64,000 bases of DNA from Trogon surrucura (Eukaryota; Chordata; Aves; Trogoniformes; Trogonidae), in the NCBI GenBank assembly GCA_020746105.1, contig CM036617.1:203319971-203383970 (forward strand). The letters are read 5' to 3'. Positions 1 through 12,860 of the stretch are shown here, piece by piece. The notes under the pieces were generated by a model. The model saw only the letters and a program-made list of their open reading frames with translations, was not told the origin of the DNA and searched no databases. Position 1 is the stretch's first letter. The number at the start of each line of letters is the position of its first letter. The translations under genes and the position numbers were made by a program.

Positions 1-3000
1 CGTGTAGACTCTTCTCACACCTGTTTTTCATGCTGAAGACTCCTCGTCTATCTAAATTTTCCTTCAGTGGAAGCTAACCCTGGAATTAATCTTACCAGGT
101 CAGTGGAGTGCTAATATCCAGATGGTATCTTCTAGAAGTGTAATTTTCAGGAGCTTCCAGTTCTTCTTGTGAATCATGTTCTTTCTTCTCTCTCCCTGTG
201 CAATGATATTTCTATGTTCTTGTCCTGGCCTACTGCTTCTGCCTCGAATGCAGCCTTTCTAAAATTCTGAGTTTTGAGGACCATGTAAACTCATTTATTC
301 TGGCTAACAGTCTATCATAAATAGGATCTTGTAGATTATGACTCACAGTGGCAGTCTCAGGACTGACAGAGGTCTTACATCTGTGTATCAAACAAGGATT
401 TTAAGTCCTTAAACAGTTTCACCTTTTGCTTCTGCTTAAAGAAAGTAGTCATTGGAAGGAGCAATTCCAAAGGTATAATGTGATGTTCAGAGCACACAGT
501 TCTGCATCCTTTCCTCTATTTTTTAACACAGATCACTCCAGAATAAATCCCATTGGTTAATCTGCCATGATTTGACTTATTAAGTTGCCTCTCTACTAGC
601 TTGCCTGGAAACTGGTCTTCTGCTTTATCCTGAAAGAATACTCACCTCTCACTGTCTCAGACTTCTTTAAAACTGTGTAGGTCTGTCAAACAGGAGGGAA
701 AAAAAAAAGACTAAATCCCTGCTGGGAAGTCCATCTGTCAGGTGGTGATGCTAAATTAAATCTCTCTCTAAAACAAGAGCTTTTCTTCCGCAGTAAAAAG
801 TAGTAAATTTTCAGACAAAATATCAAATTTATTTTTTCCCTATGTAATGCTGGGACTAGTAGTTTTTGATATATTTTTCCTTATCTTTTGGGGTTTTTTA
901 TTATCTTTTGTTTTGTTTTAGATTTTCTTTTGTTTTATTATTTTTAAGGTGCCTGTGTGGTTTTCAAAACCTGTGGGCAGATATAGGATGCTTCACAAGT
1001 CAGGCACCCAGTTCTAGGAGAGCAATTCACAGCATGCTAAACCAGGCATCAATGCTCTAGATACATGGTATGCGGACACCAAAGCTCTGATATGTGGCTC
1101 ATCTGAATTGGGAAGAACATCTGAGACTCTTTCCTGCAGAATTTAATCATCTCCCTAAAGTAGAGGCTACATTTCTCTGAGATCAAGATTCAACCTGGCA
1201 AATTTCTGAGACTACTCCCAGTAGCCAGCATCTCCTTGAGAATGGATTTCTGCTCTTGGAGTTATTTGGTCTTTAATCCAGTGATATTTCCAGTTTAAAA
1301 TACATAAAAGGCCCTGGAGGCTGATATTTAAAAATAACTGCCTCAGATATTGCACACTTCAAAATCTCTAGGACATGAGGCTTACTTTTTCCTGAACTTG
1401 TTTCCTAAACTGGGATTTCTGTGTTTCACCTGCACTACCACCATTGCCCAAAGGTTTTGCTGCGTACCTGTCCAACTGCTCTGAGAAATGTAGATGAATA
1501 ATGGGCAATCTTTACCTGTGACTTTTGGCATCCACAGAAATCAAAAATCTCTTTCAGTGGTTTCCTTGTATAGTGTATATATCTCAAAGCATTTTCTTTA
1601 CCCTCTTTTATGGTAGTTGGTAGCTTTATTGTCTGAATTTTTATGCTATAGAGGTGTTCGTCTTTTTGCTATGTCTGAAGAAAACCAGAAAAATTATATC
1701 TGAGTTGTATTTATTCCCATAAACATAGCTGTTTTCTTTTTCTAGAGGGAAAAAGTGAACTTCCAGACATCTTGTTAGTCATAAAACTGCTGAAGCAAGG
1801 CCAGGCATTTCAATATGGAGATAAAATGTTAATAAATGGGGGCCATTGTCCCACTTGAAAATTTATGCACTACATTAATACGGGAGTGTTCTCTTCTTGG
1901 TTAAATTAATCTAGTAATTTCTGACAGTATTCGTCGTCTAAAGATATATTTCTTTACAGTTACATATCACTAGCTGTGCATTTTGATAGAAGAAATGCAC
2001 ACTACAATTTATAACCTGCACAATAACAAGTGAATAGAAAGTTGCCCCTTGGAAGAAATGCTACAGAGTACATAAAAATACAATATTCTGTTTCAACTAC
2101 TTATGCTGAATAGTATTGAAAGAAACCCTGATTGGAATTCTAATATAATTTCTGAGCTGCTTCTTTCTTCCTGCTCTAAGAACATAAAAACAATGATGTA
2201 TGGACAGTTAAGGCAAGATAAATACAATGCTGCAAAAACCTTGAGAAGTAAATTTTGAGAGCACACACCTCTATATTTTGTACGGTTCTAGATAGACTGC
2301 TGTAATAAATACTGTTCCCATAGCACCAGTTATTAAACAATCACACAAGTAAAATGACCACTGTCCCTCAAATTTTACTATTTAAACAGAAATTTCCCCA
2401 AGACCATTGGAGCTTTGGATCTCCAGCAACAACCTGTCCAAGAGAACTATGTGGTAAAAGAGTGAAAGACAGACAAGATTTGCTTTTCTTGTAATTGTTT
2501 ATGAAAAGAAATGTATTTCTGGGAAGTAACATTTCATTAAAAATAGAATTAAAATATTTTTTACGGGTGTTGTGATGCACACAAGACGTAATTTTTTTCT
2601 GGAATGTCTAGAAAAAAAGATAAGAAATCATAATCATACTGCAACAGTTGTTTTGGGGAGGCTGTACTGGGCAAACATTTGGCACGAGTTCCTAAAGACA
2701 TGCTTAGAAAGAACTGCAAATAACAAAAAGGATCTAAAAAGATGCTTGGCTGCATGTAAAGGAAGTAGCAAGTAGGAAGTTGATTTCACCTCTTCCTACA
2801 GGTATAGAAACAGACCTATAGGGGAATGCTACAAGAATACTACAGTAATACAGTTTTATTTTACAGTGGGAGGAAATGTTAGAAGAATGTCAGAAACATT
2901 CAGAGACACAAAAATATTTAATGGTAACTGAGAGCCTTTAAGAGATCACTGCATTTATCTTGACAACAGTAGGACTGAGGGGTTATTTTCTTATATCTTC

Positions 3001-3352
3001 TAAACACCTTCATGGGGAGAAAGTACAGGATATTAAAGAGCTGTTTAATATAGCAACAAACAACACTATATGAACAAAAAAAAGTAAGAATTCAGACAGA
3101 CAAAATGATATTACTTATCAGACTCTTTTTTTTTTTGCATGCTTGTTGAATATCCATTAAAGCACAATATGAAGGCAAGGGTAGATTCCCTACACTTCAG
3201 TGTCAACAAAGCCAGAATGAATGGTTTTGTGGAATATCCCAAACAGTGCATCAAAGTTGTGGCTCTGAAATAAAAATTAGCCTATATGATATGCCTTAAT
3301 CTCTCATGCCCTTAAAAACAGTCCTTCTTCCTCATTTGCAGTTCTACCTCAC
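1..3352. other. AT-rich non-coding stretch, nothing recognised
   Basis: No open frame above noise length, no RNA gene and no recognisable repeat. It contains short T- and A-rich runs (for example around 870-950 and 3126-3136). It may contain decayed repeats or conserved non-coding DNA that cannot be recognised by eye. Confidence 0.6.
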
Positions 3353-4248
3353 TGTGGTGTTTGACCCCTGAGGCCAGGTGCCCACCACAGCTGTCCCATC
3401 ACTCCTCCTTCTCAGCTAGACAGGAGAGAAAAAATATAATGGAGGACTCATGTGTTGAGATAAGGACAGGGAGATCACTCAGCAATTACCGTCACGGGCA
3501 AAACAGATTTGACTTGAGGAAATTAACTAATTTATTAATAATCAAATTAGAGAAAGGCAATAAGAAAATAAAACCAAATCTTAAAAATAACACTTTTACC
3601 CCACCCCTCCCTTCTTAACTCGAGCTCTTCCCAGGCTTAACTTTACTTCTGACTACTCTACCTCCTCCCCTTGAGCAGTGCAGGGGGATGGGGAATAGAG
3701 GTTGGGGTCAGTTTGTTAGACGTTGTTTCTACCACTCCTTATTCCTCCTGGGAGGACTCCTCGCTCTTGCCTGGTTCCAGCATGGGGTCCGTCTCATGGG
3801 AGATCATTCTTCACAAACTTTCTCCAACGTGAGTCGTTTCCACGAGAGACAATTCCTCATAAACTGCCCATGGGGTGCAGTCACTCAGGAGCAGATTGCT
3901 CCAGCTTGAGTGCCCCGGGGGGTCACAAGCCCTGCCAGCAAACCTGCAGTGGTGTGGGTTCCTCTCTCCACTGATTACAGGTCCTGCCAGGAGCTTGCTT
4001 CAGCATGGGCTTCCCATGGGGTAACAGCCTCCTTCAGGCATCTACCCGCTTTGGCGTGAGATCCCTTCATGGTGTGCTCCAAAGGTGTTATCAGCATCAC
4101 TGATAGGCTCAGTCTTGGCCAGCTGTGGGTCTGTCTTTGGACTGTCTTTGGCTCTATCAGACCTAGGGGAAGCTTCTAGCAACTTCTTGCAGAAGCTGCT
4201 CCTATAGCCCCCATCTGTTACCAAACGTGGCCATGCAAACCCAATACA
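3353..4248 (-). mobile_element. ERVL-type solo LTR, family 1, copy C (old)
   Basis: Read on the minus strand, this block matches the LTRs at 18566-19748 and 37447-38516. All three share the opening (TGTATTGGGTTTGC here), the early GAAGTTGCTAGAAGC block, the CTGACC-CAACC segment and a closing part ending in CACCACA. An AATAAA polyadenylation signal lies at 3531-3536 on the minus strand, in the same relative place as in copy A. At 896 bp it is the shortest of the three, mostly through loss of U3 repeat material. I see no internal viral sequence next to it. The flanks (CTCAC before, CATAT after) do not match, so the target duplication has decayed or the ends have been trimmed. Assignment to ERVL rests on family resemblance recalled from avian genomes. 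Confidence 0.8.
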
Positions 4249-4905
4249 CATATGATACTATTTTCTTCCTATGTTTTTCATTCATGGCTTCTAGATACTG
4301 CTGGTATTCGAGCCACTGTATGTATGGTGATAATGTGGATAAGCAGACATATGGATAAATTCATATAATAGCTGAGAGCCTAAGGAAGTCTAACAAAAAC
4401 ATATGAGGTCATAATTGGCAGACCCTGGTAGATTACACATAGGTTAACACCAAAAGAAAAGGTCCTTCTGATCATTTGATCCCACTATTTTCTGCAGCCT
4501 TCTACCAGGTCAATACATATTTGTAACATTATGTGTTTGTATGAAGGTACAGATATTTAATTGCTCCAGTCTCATTAAAGTTCAAAAATATGAAAATATA
4601 AATCTGAATGCAAAATCAATACACATTCTTCCTAAAAACACACCATCACTCCTCCTGTGATCACAGGTCCATAGGCAAGGCTATATTTGTAGAATCTTCC
4701 AGCTGATGTTCCCTGACAGCTAACAAGGGGGCTAGAAATATGTGGTGCAAGGACTGCTTATCTCTGCCTACAGAAAGAGCCATTATTGGTCTGTCTTCCT
4801 ACTATATTTAAGTCATGAATGAGGATTTGTTTTAAAACATTCTCTGAAGTTGACTTTGTGGGGGAGAGATACCGTCACTGGGTACTAAAGTCGACAAAAC
4901 AGCGT
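4249..4905. other. Unique AT-rich spacer upstream of the tRNA gene
   Basis: No gene or repeat recognised. The last 60 bases before the tRNA gene are more GC-balanced than the rest. Confidence 0.55.
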
Positions 4906-4987
4906 GGTAGTGTGGCCGAGCGGTCTAAGGCGCTGGATTAAGGCTCCAGTCTCTTCGGAGGCGTGGGTTCGAATCCCACCGCTGCCA
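4906..4987 (+). tRNA. tRNA-Leu, anticodon AAG
   Basis: An 82 nt class II tRNA gene carrying leucine for CUU/CUC codons (A34 is normally modified to inosine). All parts are intact. The acceptor stem GGTAGTG pairs with CGCTGCC at 4980-4986 (two G-T wobbles), and the discriminator base is A4987. The anticodon stem CTGGA/TCCAG encloses loop TTAAGGC, with AAG at 4940-4942. There is a long variable arm built on TCTCTTCGGAGGC, and a T arm GTGGG/CCCAC around TTCGAAT. The internal pol III promoter boxes (TGGCCGAGCGG and GGTTCGAATCC) are canonical. No intron interrupts the anticodon loop and no CCA is encoded, as expected in eukaryotes. It stands alone here, with no other tRNA gene nearby. A decayed CR1 starts about 50 bp downstream, but the intact stems argue for a real gene rather than a SINE head. 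Confidence 0.93.
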
Positions 4988-4993
4988 GGTACA

Positions 4994-4997
4994 TTTT
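4994..4997 (+). terminator. Pol III T4 terminator of tRNA-Leu
   Basis: A TTTT run 7 bases after the tRNA 3' end fits the minimal RNA polymerase III termination signal. It is short, so some read-through would be expected. Confidence 0.6.
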
Positions 4998-5033
4998 ACA
5001 CGATGACGTAACGCTGGGTGGCAGCAGCTCAGT

Positions 5034-5440
5034 ACGAATCAGTCATGTGTGTGCCTTGGCAGCCAACGAAACGCATCCCACCCTGTGGGGGGGGGGGCAT
5101 CAAACAGCAGAGATATGTACTCCCGAATACAGGGAGGCTGAGGGAATGACCTCATGCTCTCTGCAGCGTCTGGAGAAGCAGAAGCCAAGAGGAAGGGGCT
5201 GACCTCTTCCTCCTGGCATTCAGTGTTGTTAGAACAAAGCATTTCTTTGCCAAGAGGATCGGCAAACACTGGAAAAGGCTTCCTAGAGATGTTGTTGATG
5301 CCTCAAGTGAGTCAGTGCTCAAGAGGTATTTGGACAACCACTTTAATAATATTATTTAACCTTTTGTCAGCCCTGAAGTGGTTGGCAGTTAGACTAGATG
5401 ATTGTTGTAGGATCCTTCCAAGTGAAATAGTCTTATTTTA
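5034..5440 (+). mobile_element. Decayed CR1 LINE 3' fragment
   Basis: The segment aligns by eye with the 3' half of CR1 ORF2 and the 3'UTR. Recognisable blocks are GTGCCTTGGCAGCCAA near 5050, the CATTTCTTTGCCAAGAGG region near 5240, and the tail GATTGTTGTAGGATCCTTCC near 5400. Several internal deletions remove most of the coding sequence. It contains an 11-base G run at 5087-5097. The tail is interrupted by a second CR1 tail. Confidence 0.75.
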
Positions 5441-5445
5441 TTTAT

Positions 5446-5534
5446 GTAGTGTTGGGTAGAGAGTTGTACTAGACAATCTTAGAGGTCTTTTTCAACCTTT
5501 ATGAATCTATCATTCTATGATTCTATTCTATTGT
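5446..5534 (+). mobile_element. Second CR1 3' tail inside or abutting the first
   Basis: The sequence GTTGGGTAGAGAGTTG through CATTCTATGATTCTATTC is a separate CR1 3' terminus. The remaining ATTCTATTG at the very end may belong to the outer element's own tail, suggesting insertion of one tail in the other. Confidence 0.6.
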
Positions 5535-5535
5535 G

Positions 5536-7514
5536 TGGGCTTCATGACTCCATGCTCACCACACTGAGGCAATCTGCCTTCCTAACAGGGACAGGCATGA
5601 AAATACTCATCCGAGTATTTCATCTGTCATCTGAGCTGGTTTCCCACAACGTGATCTCCAAGGACAACCTGTGTATCCATCTTCCCCAGTCCATTCCCTA
5701 GTCCTGCATTGACATCATGTATGTATTTTGAAGCAAAGCTCATCACCTCACAGTTACTGTCAACTTCCAAATACCAGTGTCATGATTAACTTTCTTCCCA
5801 TATGTACAGGCCGAGTCAATCAGTCTAATAAATCAGACCTCTTTGCAGAATCACTATATGTCTTGAACATTGAGCTTTCTGTCTTTGCGGGAATTGCTTG
5901 ATTTTTTTCCTGTGAATGTGTAATACCTTTATGCAGGCCAACATGCCTGCTTTTGTGGGAACCCAGTCTCAAAATACAGCTGACTGGCACAGAGTACTTC
6001 ATGTTTAAAATGGCAATAAGTTCATGCTAGTCTTCCAGTGGTCATGATATTCAAAGGTAGATGCATCTTAAACAATTGCTTTCATCCTTAGGTCTTTCCC
6101 ACCCCCTTCCTCAGCAGCTCATTACCTAATTGCCTACAGGGACTGAGCTTTAAAATCCAGATGATCATGTAACTGGAGACACTTTTACTTCTCTGACACT
6201 TCTAAATATTTTTTCTAACTGTTTGCCACAGACCTTGCCCTCCCTCATTTCCTTGCCCTCCCTCATTTCCTTTCCTCTTCTCCTCATCCTGGCTCTTTTT
6301 TTAAAATGTTATTTTCTATCCACTTGTATTTCCTCGTCTCCACAGATGGCTCTAAAGACATTTCCACTACTTTACTTGGCTGTGGAAAGTTTGTATTTCC
6401 AGTTGCTTACAAAGTATTTGAAAATATAGCTGTGTTTTCATTAATTAAAGGCCACAAAATATCCTAAATTATGCCACAGAGAATATGGCAGCAAAGAATT
6501 TATTCAATAGTACTGAGCTGCTGTCCCTGGTGGAAATCCATCCTTTTAGCCCAAATGCAAGGGGCATAGCCCAAGTGTCTGGAATTACAGCTCTGTGTCT
6601 TGTCAATTAGATGGTACTACTATTATTAAATAAGCTAATGAAGTCCTTCAGGAAGGAATGAGGCATGTTTTCTTGTAATTATTGTATCTGCACATTGTGG
6701 TATATCCCTGTGGCAGCAGTTTCCAGACTTGCCAGCAGTTACACAGAAAAAGAAAGAGAGACTGTGTCTGCTTCTAAATGTCATACCTTCACTCTGTGAA
6801 CAACTCATAATGACACCAAGGCTATTTAAGTTTAGACCAGTGCTGGCTATTAGATGGCAGACAGTAATACCTTTTAACAGTTCTGCAGTGCAGAAGACTA
6901 AGTCAGCACCTAAATTATGTGAGACGTTTCTCCCAACAGTAGTGTTCTGGTGATTAGACATAGCTATTTTTAAGGAAAATCTAGGACAATGTACAGGTTT
7001 TCACTTCTATGTTGCTAAGAACCCTCTTGTTAAACAGCTTCTCACCATCTTCCCCATGTGACCTGAGGCATGGGGAGATTATTACATTAATTAAGACAAC
7101 ATTATGATTAATAGCTCTTTGTGTCAGCAAAAGGAAGACAGCACAGCAAACAGATTCAGATGTCCAGTAACTCTTCATATTAAACTGACAAGCACACCTA
7201 GTTCTTGATTTTCCTCAAATGTTTTTAATGTTCTACTGTGATACTCAGCTGATCATTTCATTCCTCAGACACAAGCACTTCTGGTGTATTTCTTACTGTC
7301 CTAATTTGTCCCAGTCTCAGCTGCCAGTTCACCTTTTAGTTACGACCCTCAGGACCATCAGTTACGCATATTGTTTTCACATGTATTTAATCTTTAGGAT
7401 GAAAGAGGCTGTAGCTTTACTGTCTGATCAAATTATCATTGCAGTCTTTTCTATTATTGCACTAAACTGTCGTAAGATCTTTGGAGTCAGTGAGTCATAG
7501 GATTAACAGGACAA
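5536..7514. other. Non-coding, no recognised elements except a short duplication
   Basis: Apart from the 18 bp tandem duplication at 6233-6268, no gene or repeat could be identified. Short open frames here overlap on opposite strands and lack any recognisable domain. Confidence 0.55.
6233..6268. repeat. Perfect 18 bp tandem duplication
   Basis: The unit CCTTGCCCTCCCTCATTT occurs at 6233-6250 and 6251-6268 without mismatch, so the duplication is recent. Confidence 0.95.
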
Positions 7515-8045
7515 AATCATAGAATCATAGAATGATTTGAGTTGAAAGGAACGTTAAAGGTCACCTAGTTCCAACCCCCCTGCCATGGGCAGAGACACTT
7601 CCCACTAGTCCAGGTTACTCAAAGCCCCACCCAGTCTGGCTTTGAACACTTCCAAGGCAACCCATTCCACTGTCTCACCACCCTCACAGTGAAGAAGTTC
7701 TTTCTTACATCTAATCTAAATCTACCCACTTTCATTTTGAAACCTTGTCCTATCAGAACACTTCCTTGTAAAAAGCCCCTCCTCTTCTTTCCTGTAGGCC
7801 CCCTTTGAGTACTGCAAGGCCTCTGCAAGGTCCCCCTTGCAGCCTTTTCTTCTCCAGGCAACACCACCAATCCTCCCATCCTGTCCTCAAAGGGAGGTGC
7901 TCCCTGGTCATCTTCATGGTCCTCTTCTGGACTTGCTGCAGCAAATCCATGTCCTTCCCGTGTTGGAGTCCTCAGAGCTGAGCATGGTACTGCAGGTGGG
8001 GTCTCACAAGAGCAGAGTAGAGGGAGAGAATCACGTCCCTCAATT
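7515..8045 (-). mobile_element. CR1 LINE 3' fragment
   Basis: On the minus strand this is a 5'-truncated CR1 covering the C-terminal part of ORF2 and the 3'UTR. It ends in the double tail seen on the plus strand as AATCATAGAATCATAGAATG at about 7515. The typical CCCTGCCCATGGCAGGGG and GATGGGGCTTTGAG-type segments are recognisable with many substitutions. No coding capacity remains. Confidence 0.92.
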
Positions 8046-11000
8046 TCTTCTCACACACAAAAAGCATTGTTCAGTCTCCTGTCAATCAGTAACTGTGCAT
8101 TACAGTGTTTTCTACCCATCCTATTTAATTTCTCAGTTTTACAAGAGCCAGAATACCTCTGCTGTCTGATGCAGCCATGTTGCAAATCATAGGTTGTACT
8201 ATCTGAACAGTCTTTGATTTATTTCATTAAGCTGGAGGTATCCAGAACTGATTTTCTTGTTCTAAAATAATTCAAAGTCAAACATCTCTCTGCTTGCAGA
8301 AGGAGATCACTCAATACCTATTTTGAGATGCCATGTGTTGAAGACAGAACACTCCCTTTAGCAATGGCAGAATGGACTGATGTGTCAGGCAGAGACTAAA
8401 GTTTCAGGAAGTGGAAAAAAAATATTTAAATGGTTGTTTATGTGACAAAGTAAAAATAAACCAAACCAAACCAATAACAACAAGAAACCCCAACTGCAAA
8501 CCAACCAGACAAGAAAACTCCTTCAGTTTTTTTGTTTAATTTGACAGAGAAAGACCTTCTGAAACCATAAAGATCTTATGCAGAAATTGTTCTGTATGCT
8601 GAGTTACACTAGACTAGTGTATCTGCCCATCTCAAGATTTGTTCTTCCAGTAGTTTTATGTGATTTCAGTAAAAAAGTACTTATTTCTAGAAGGAAATGA
8701 TCAGACTTCAAGAAATTTTATTATGAAGACATAGTAGGTTCCATAGTCAAGAAAACGATGTCACGGTTTCTAAGCATAGCCATCTTGCACATTTATTTGT
8801 AAAACAGATCTGAAATAAATATATGGATTGACTTAATGGCATAGATTACTTTTTTTTTTTTTTTCTGAAGCAATTTTATTATCAGATTCCTGTATTACTC
8901 TGGATGATTTTATTTATAATTAAAGTTTCTGGATTATGTGAGTTTTTGAATCTATTTCTGCAAATTAAGTAACTGAAATAACAGTTAACTGTCCTTCCAA
9001 AATATTTTTAAATCATCTACATTGTGTGTGGTCTAACACATACACATATTAATGAAATATCATTGTGGCAAACAACAGTCTGAGTAGATTCTTCTGATTT
9101 TTTGCATCATTTTCTGTCTAAGCACAAAAGACATATGAATTGAAGCTTCCACTTGGAGACAGGCTCCTAAATCATATTTGAATTTGCTTGAGTGGTGACA
9201 TTAAACGTGAATACTGGGGCATGTCAGAGGATTGTCTTGATTTTCTGCAATGTTTTGGGTTTTTTTCACTACTGTGGCAAAACTGTGGTCTCCTGAAACA
9301 ATTGTTTTAGAGAAGCCTTTAAAGCTATTTCACCCATGCAGTACTTTACAGCAAGGTCTCAAGGATCTGCACGTTTCTGGGAGGGTTGTCATGTCAGCTA
9401 CAGCTTCAATATGTTCTTAAATGGCTTGATGAATATATGTGTCCCATGTATTTGAATGCTTTTGTCATGGATGGGATCTTCCAAGAATGAACTTGGTGTA
9501 TCATCCCCGTGTCCTTGTCATATCATCTCTGTGTCCTTGTCATCAGTTTCCTCAGCCTGCATTCATCGATGGCTGACACAGCCATTAGCACATTATTATG
9601 CAGCTGTTCAAAATATCTGCAAGTATTTCTTTGCTCCTTTACTAAAACACTCTCTATATGAGTTTATTGCAAGAGGTAAATGGATAGTCTTGTAGCTGCT
9701 CTATAGTCTCTGAATTGCTCAGTTCATCTGATTGATTATGTAATTTGACTTGGCAGGACCTGCCCTTGTTCTCAGTAAAAAAAATTTTATCAGCTTGTTC
9801 ATGCGGTATATCAACCGGTGTGCAGATAGGATGATGCTACTTCAAGATAAACCTGATACTCTCCTGTGAATACTTGTTAATACAGAATTTCTTATCTGCC
9901 ATTTCTGTTCCTAGTTTTGATGAAACTGTTAATCCATGTGTTTAACTCAGTAATGTTATGGTAACAGCTTTTTTTGTTTGTTTGTTTTAATTGGAGTTCT
10001 ATCACTATTTTCTTCTTGAGCTGTTTTCAGCAGGAGCGCTAAACATGAGCATGCCATTCTTGGTATTTCCAAACTCAGCACTTTTTTTCTGCTGCAGCTT
10101 TGTCACATGATTTATCTGCTCTACTCCTAGGTGTAGATGAGAAAAAAGACCTTATCTGGATCAAACTAAATACTTTTCTTGGAGTACAGTAGTTCCTAAG
10201 TACTAGGATTTCATTCCAAGTGGAATATTTTCAGTTTGTTTCTAATAAAATGAGTTAATACTTCGAGCACTTCCTTGCCCACTGTGTGCAATAAAAGAAA
10301 TAATTATAGGTCCTCTTCTCTGTTATCTTCTACCAGGGCATTCACATGGATGTGGAAACTTTGTTTCTATTATTTCCAATCCTCAGCAAGTTCACTGGGA
10401 TAAAGATAAGAATGTTTTCTAGGTACTCTTCATTTTTCTTTTGACTTTTGTATACTGAGAGAGTTTCAAATAAAACAGCAAATCCTTGCTTTGTGTGGGC
10501 TATGGTCGTTCTGACAACATGTTGTGCTGTCCTTTTTATATATCAGGAAGCCAGATTGTGACCAAGGACATAAAATTTCAAGTAGAGCTCACTCTTTGTT
10601 AAACACAAAGCATAGTAGCTTCAACAGACACACCTAGTCCAAGATCCTCTGGTGATTAGATACAACTAATTTTATCCGAATTTGAAGAAAAGTTACTTTT
10701 ATAATTCTTATTTGTCCCTTAAATTTAAACCTAGGAGGCTTATGTCTAAAATAGCCTTTGATGAGTATGAAGTTTGTGACCTTTCATATAGAAAATAATT
10801 AAATTGCTCTTGTTCATTGTCAGGATAATATTTTAAAGATCTCTGTGATAAACCCTACAGTATGTGAGGCTTTGTAATTTTGATAAGTACAACTTGTTGT
10901 TAAAGAACATATTTTGCCAGTGGGAAGCTATTCGACAAAAATCTACCAACATACTAGATAGGTTTAGCTATTTTTGCTCATATTTATACAGGTTTAAAAT

Positions 11001-12299
11001 CCTGTAAAAGGAAAACCAACAGACAGATGAAAGCCAAGAAACCATCTCTGAAATCTGGAAAAGCAAACAGCCTGTGAATCTGCTTTTAAGGATGGTACTG
11101 AGGATATCATTATATACCATTTATTTCTCTCTTCTTTTTTCTACCAGTCACAAAAAAGACCAACGTCAGAAGAAAACCCCCACACAATTTGAGGTACAAA
11201 AGTACCAAAATATTTAGCAAAAACAATCTTGTTGCTTTGATACTGATCTATATGTCCATTTTCTGATATTTTTTTCTAATATTAGCCTTTGGCCCCCAAT
11301 GCATTTTAGAGTACAAAATACTGACTATACGCATTGGCATACATTTTGAAGAAAAGTATTAGTTACTTTAGCCTTTACTTAGTCTTCTGCACAGTAGCCT
11401 CTCTGAGGAGAATCTTACTGTTTATTTCCAGTAAATCATTGTTCTTGTTGATGTCATGTCATTTTTACTGGAAGGGCTGATTTTGGGGGTATTAAAGACA
11501 GAATTTCTTTAAAGATGATTTATGATCATTGAAAACAAAGTGTCATTAGCTCAAGACATTTTTGGCTTGCTGCAATATCTGCTGAGCATGCTTTTATTTC
11601 TCATTTGAGTCTTGAATTAGGTGTATATTAAAGGAAAGAGGGAATGTCCTCTATCACTATTAGCCTTTTTATAACATCCCATCCTTCCCTTAAATTCTCA
11701 GATTTGCTGATGCATGTTTTCTTAATAAAAGTTAATGTTTCAGGGATTTAAAAAATTATTTCTTTTGCATGTTACCACCTAAACCAGAAGCAACTCTTCT
11801 GAGAATAGGGAGTCACTAGTAGACAAAACGTGAGGGATTGCTTTCCTAAATGTGCTATGTAGAGTACCACATGCTTTTGTTGTACAGTGTTGCTAGGTTG
11901 GTGTTTTGGGTTTGTTTTTTTTTTTATGGATATAAAATGGAATTACACATGAATATAAGAGCAGCAGACCAAAGGTTCAAACCAAAGATCTTGTGGAAAT
12001 ATGTAAGTCTCCAGGAAGTGGACACCTGACAAATAAGAACAGGACAAATATGGGGGTAATATAGGGTAAGTATTGCGTAAATATAAGGTAATAGTCCTTA
12101 GGACACTCCAACCATTCTCAGCTGTAGAAGGATTCCTGAGTATTTTGCAGTTTCTCTTGGTGGCCTACCATAAATGGCTCTTCTAAACACTGTCTGGTCA
12201 TCCTTTCAACTCAGAGAAATCAGATGCATTCCAAAATCCTCTGGCAATGAGTACTATAGTTTTAGCTGCTGGGTGAGGAACTCTCTCCTTTCCTAACAG
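8046..12299. other. AT-rich non-coding stretch
   Basis: No gene recognised. A 15-base T run lies at 8850-8864 and a 22 bp imperfect tandem duplication at 9499-9542. Confidence 0.55.
9499..9542. repeat. 22 bp tandem duplication
   Basis: Two copies of a 22 bp unit beginning TATCATC and ending GTGTCCTTGTCA at 9499-9520 and 9521-9542 differ at two positions. Confidence 0.9.
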
Positions 12300-12860
12300 G
12301 GAACATTTGGGATAACAAGAACATTGCGTATTTAATTGATTTTTATCTTTTTTATTTAATAGATAACTTGTAGAATGATTTATAAGATGCCAAAAATTTG
12401 GCTTCTGGGTGCTATTGGTCAGCTGAAACTCTCTCATTTTATATATGAATTTAGGATTGCTCTTCTTTGTGTATATCAATTTACACCTACCTGCACTGAA
12501 TTTCATCTGCCATTTGTATATCCATTTACTTGGTTTGTACGATTCTTCGCAATCTGCCATCATCCTTAGTGTCTTGAATTACTTTGCATCATCAGAAGCA
12601 CAGTCACTTCAATACCCTTAGCAGGCTATTTATGAAGGTGTTGAATAACACAGAACTACTGATTTCCCTGCACCACAGGAGTTAACATTTCACTCCCACT
12701 TTCCATTTCTGATCTCTTAACTATTTATTCCTTACATTTGTCCATGTAAAGATCCTCTGCACTGATATGATGGCTGCCTGTTTTCCTTAAGAGTGTGCAG
12801 TGAAAATTATTGTGAAAAGTCCTCCAAATCCAGACAGGCTAGATTAACTTAACCACTGCT
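12300..12860 (-). mobile_element. Very old CR1/L3-like LINE relic
   Basis: The minus strand carries a heavily decayed reverse-transcriptase segment unlike the other CR1 copies here. A short translation at about 12395-12515 reads KWQMKFSAGRCKLIY, followed by NPKFIYKM. This matches the conserved CR1/L3 stretch after the YADD-type motif, where a W-Q-M-K-F core and N-x-x-Y-x-M are typical. On the plus strand, TATTTATGAAGGTGTTGAA near 12630 corresponds to the conserved sequence before that motif. The 3' end is not recognisable. The divergence and subfamily character suggest insertion long before the bird-specific CR1 copies. Confidence 0.75.
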
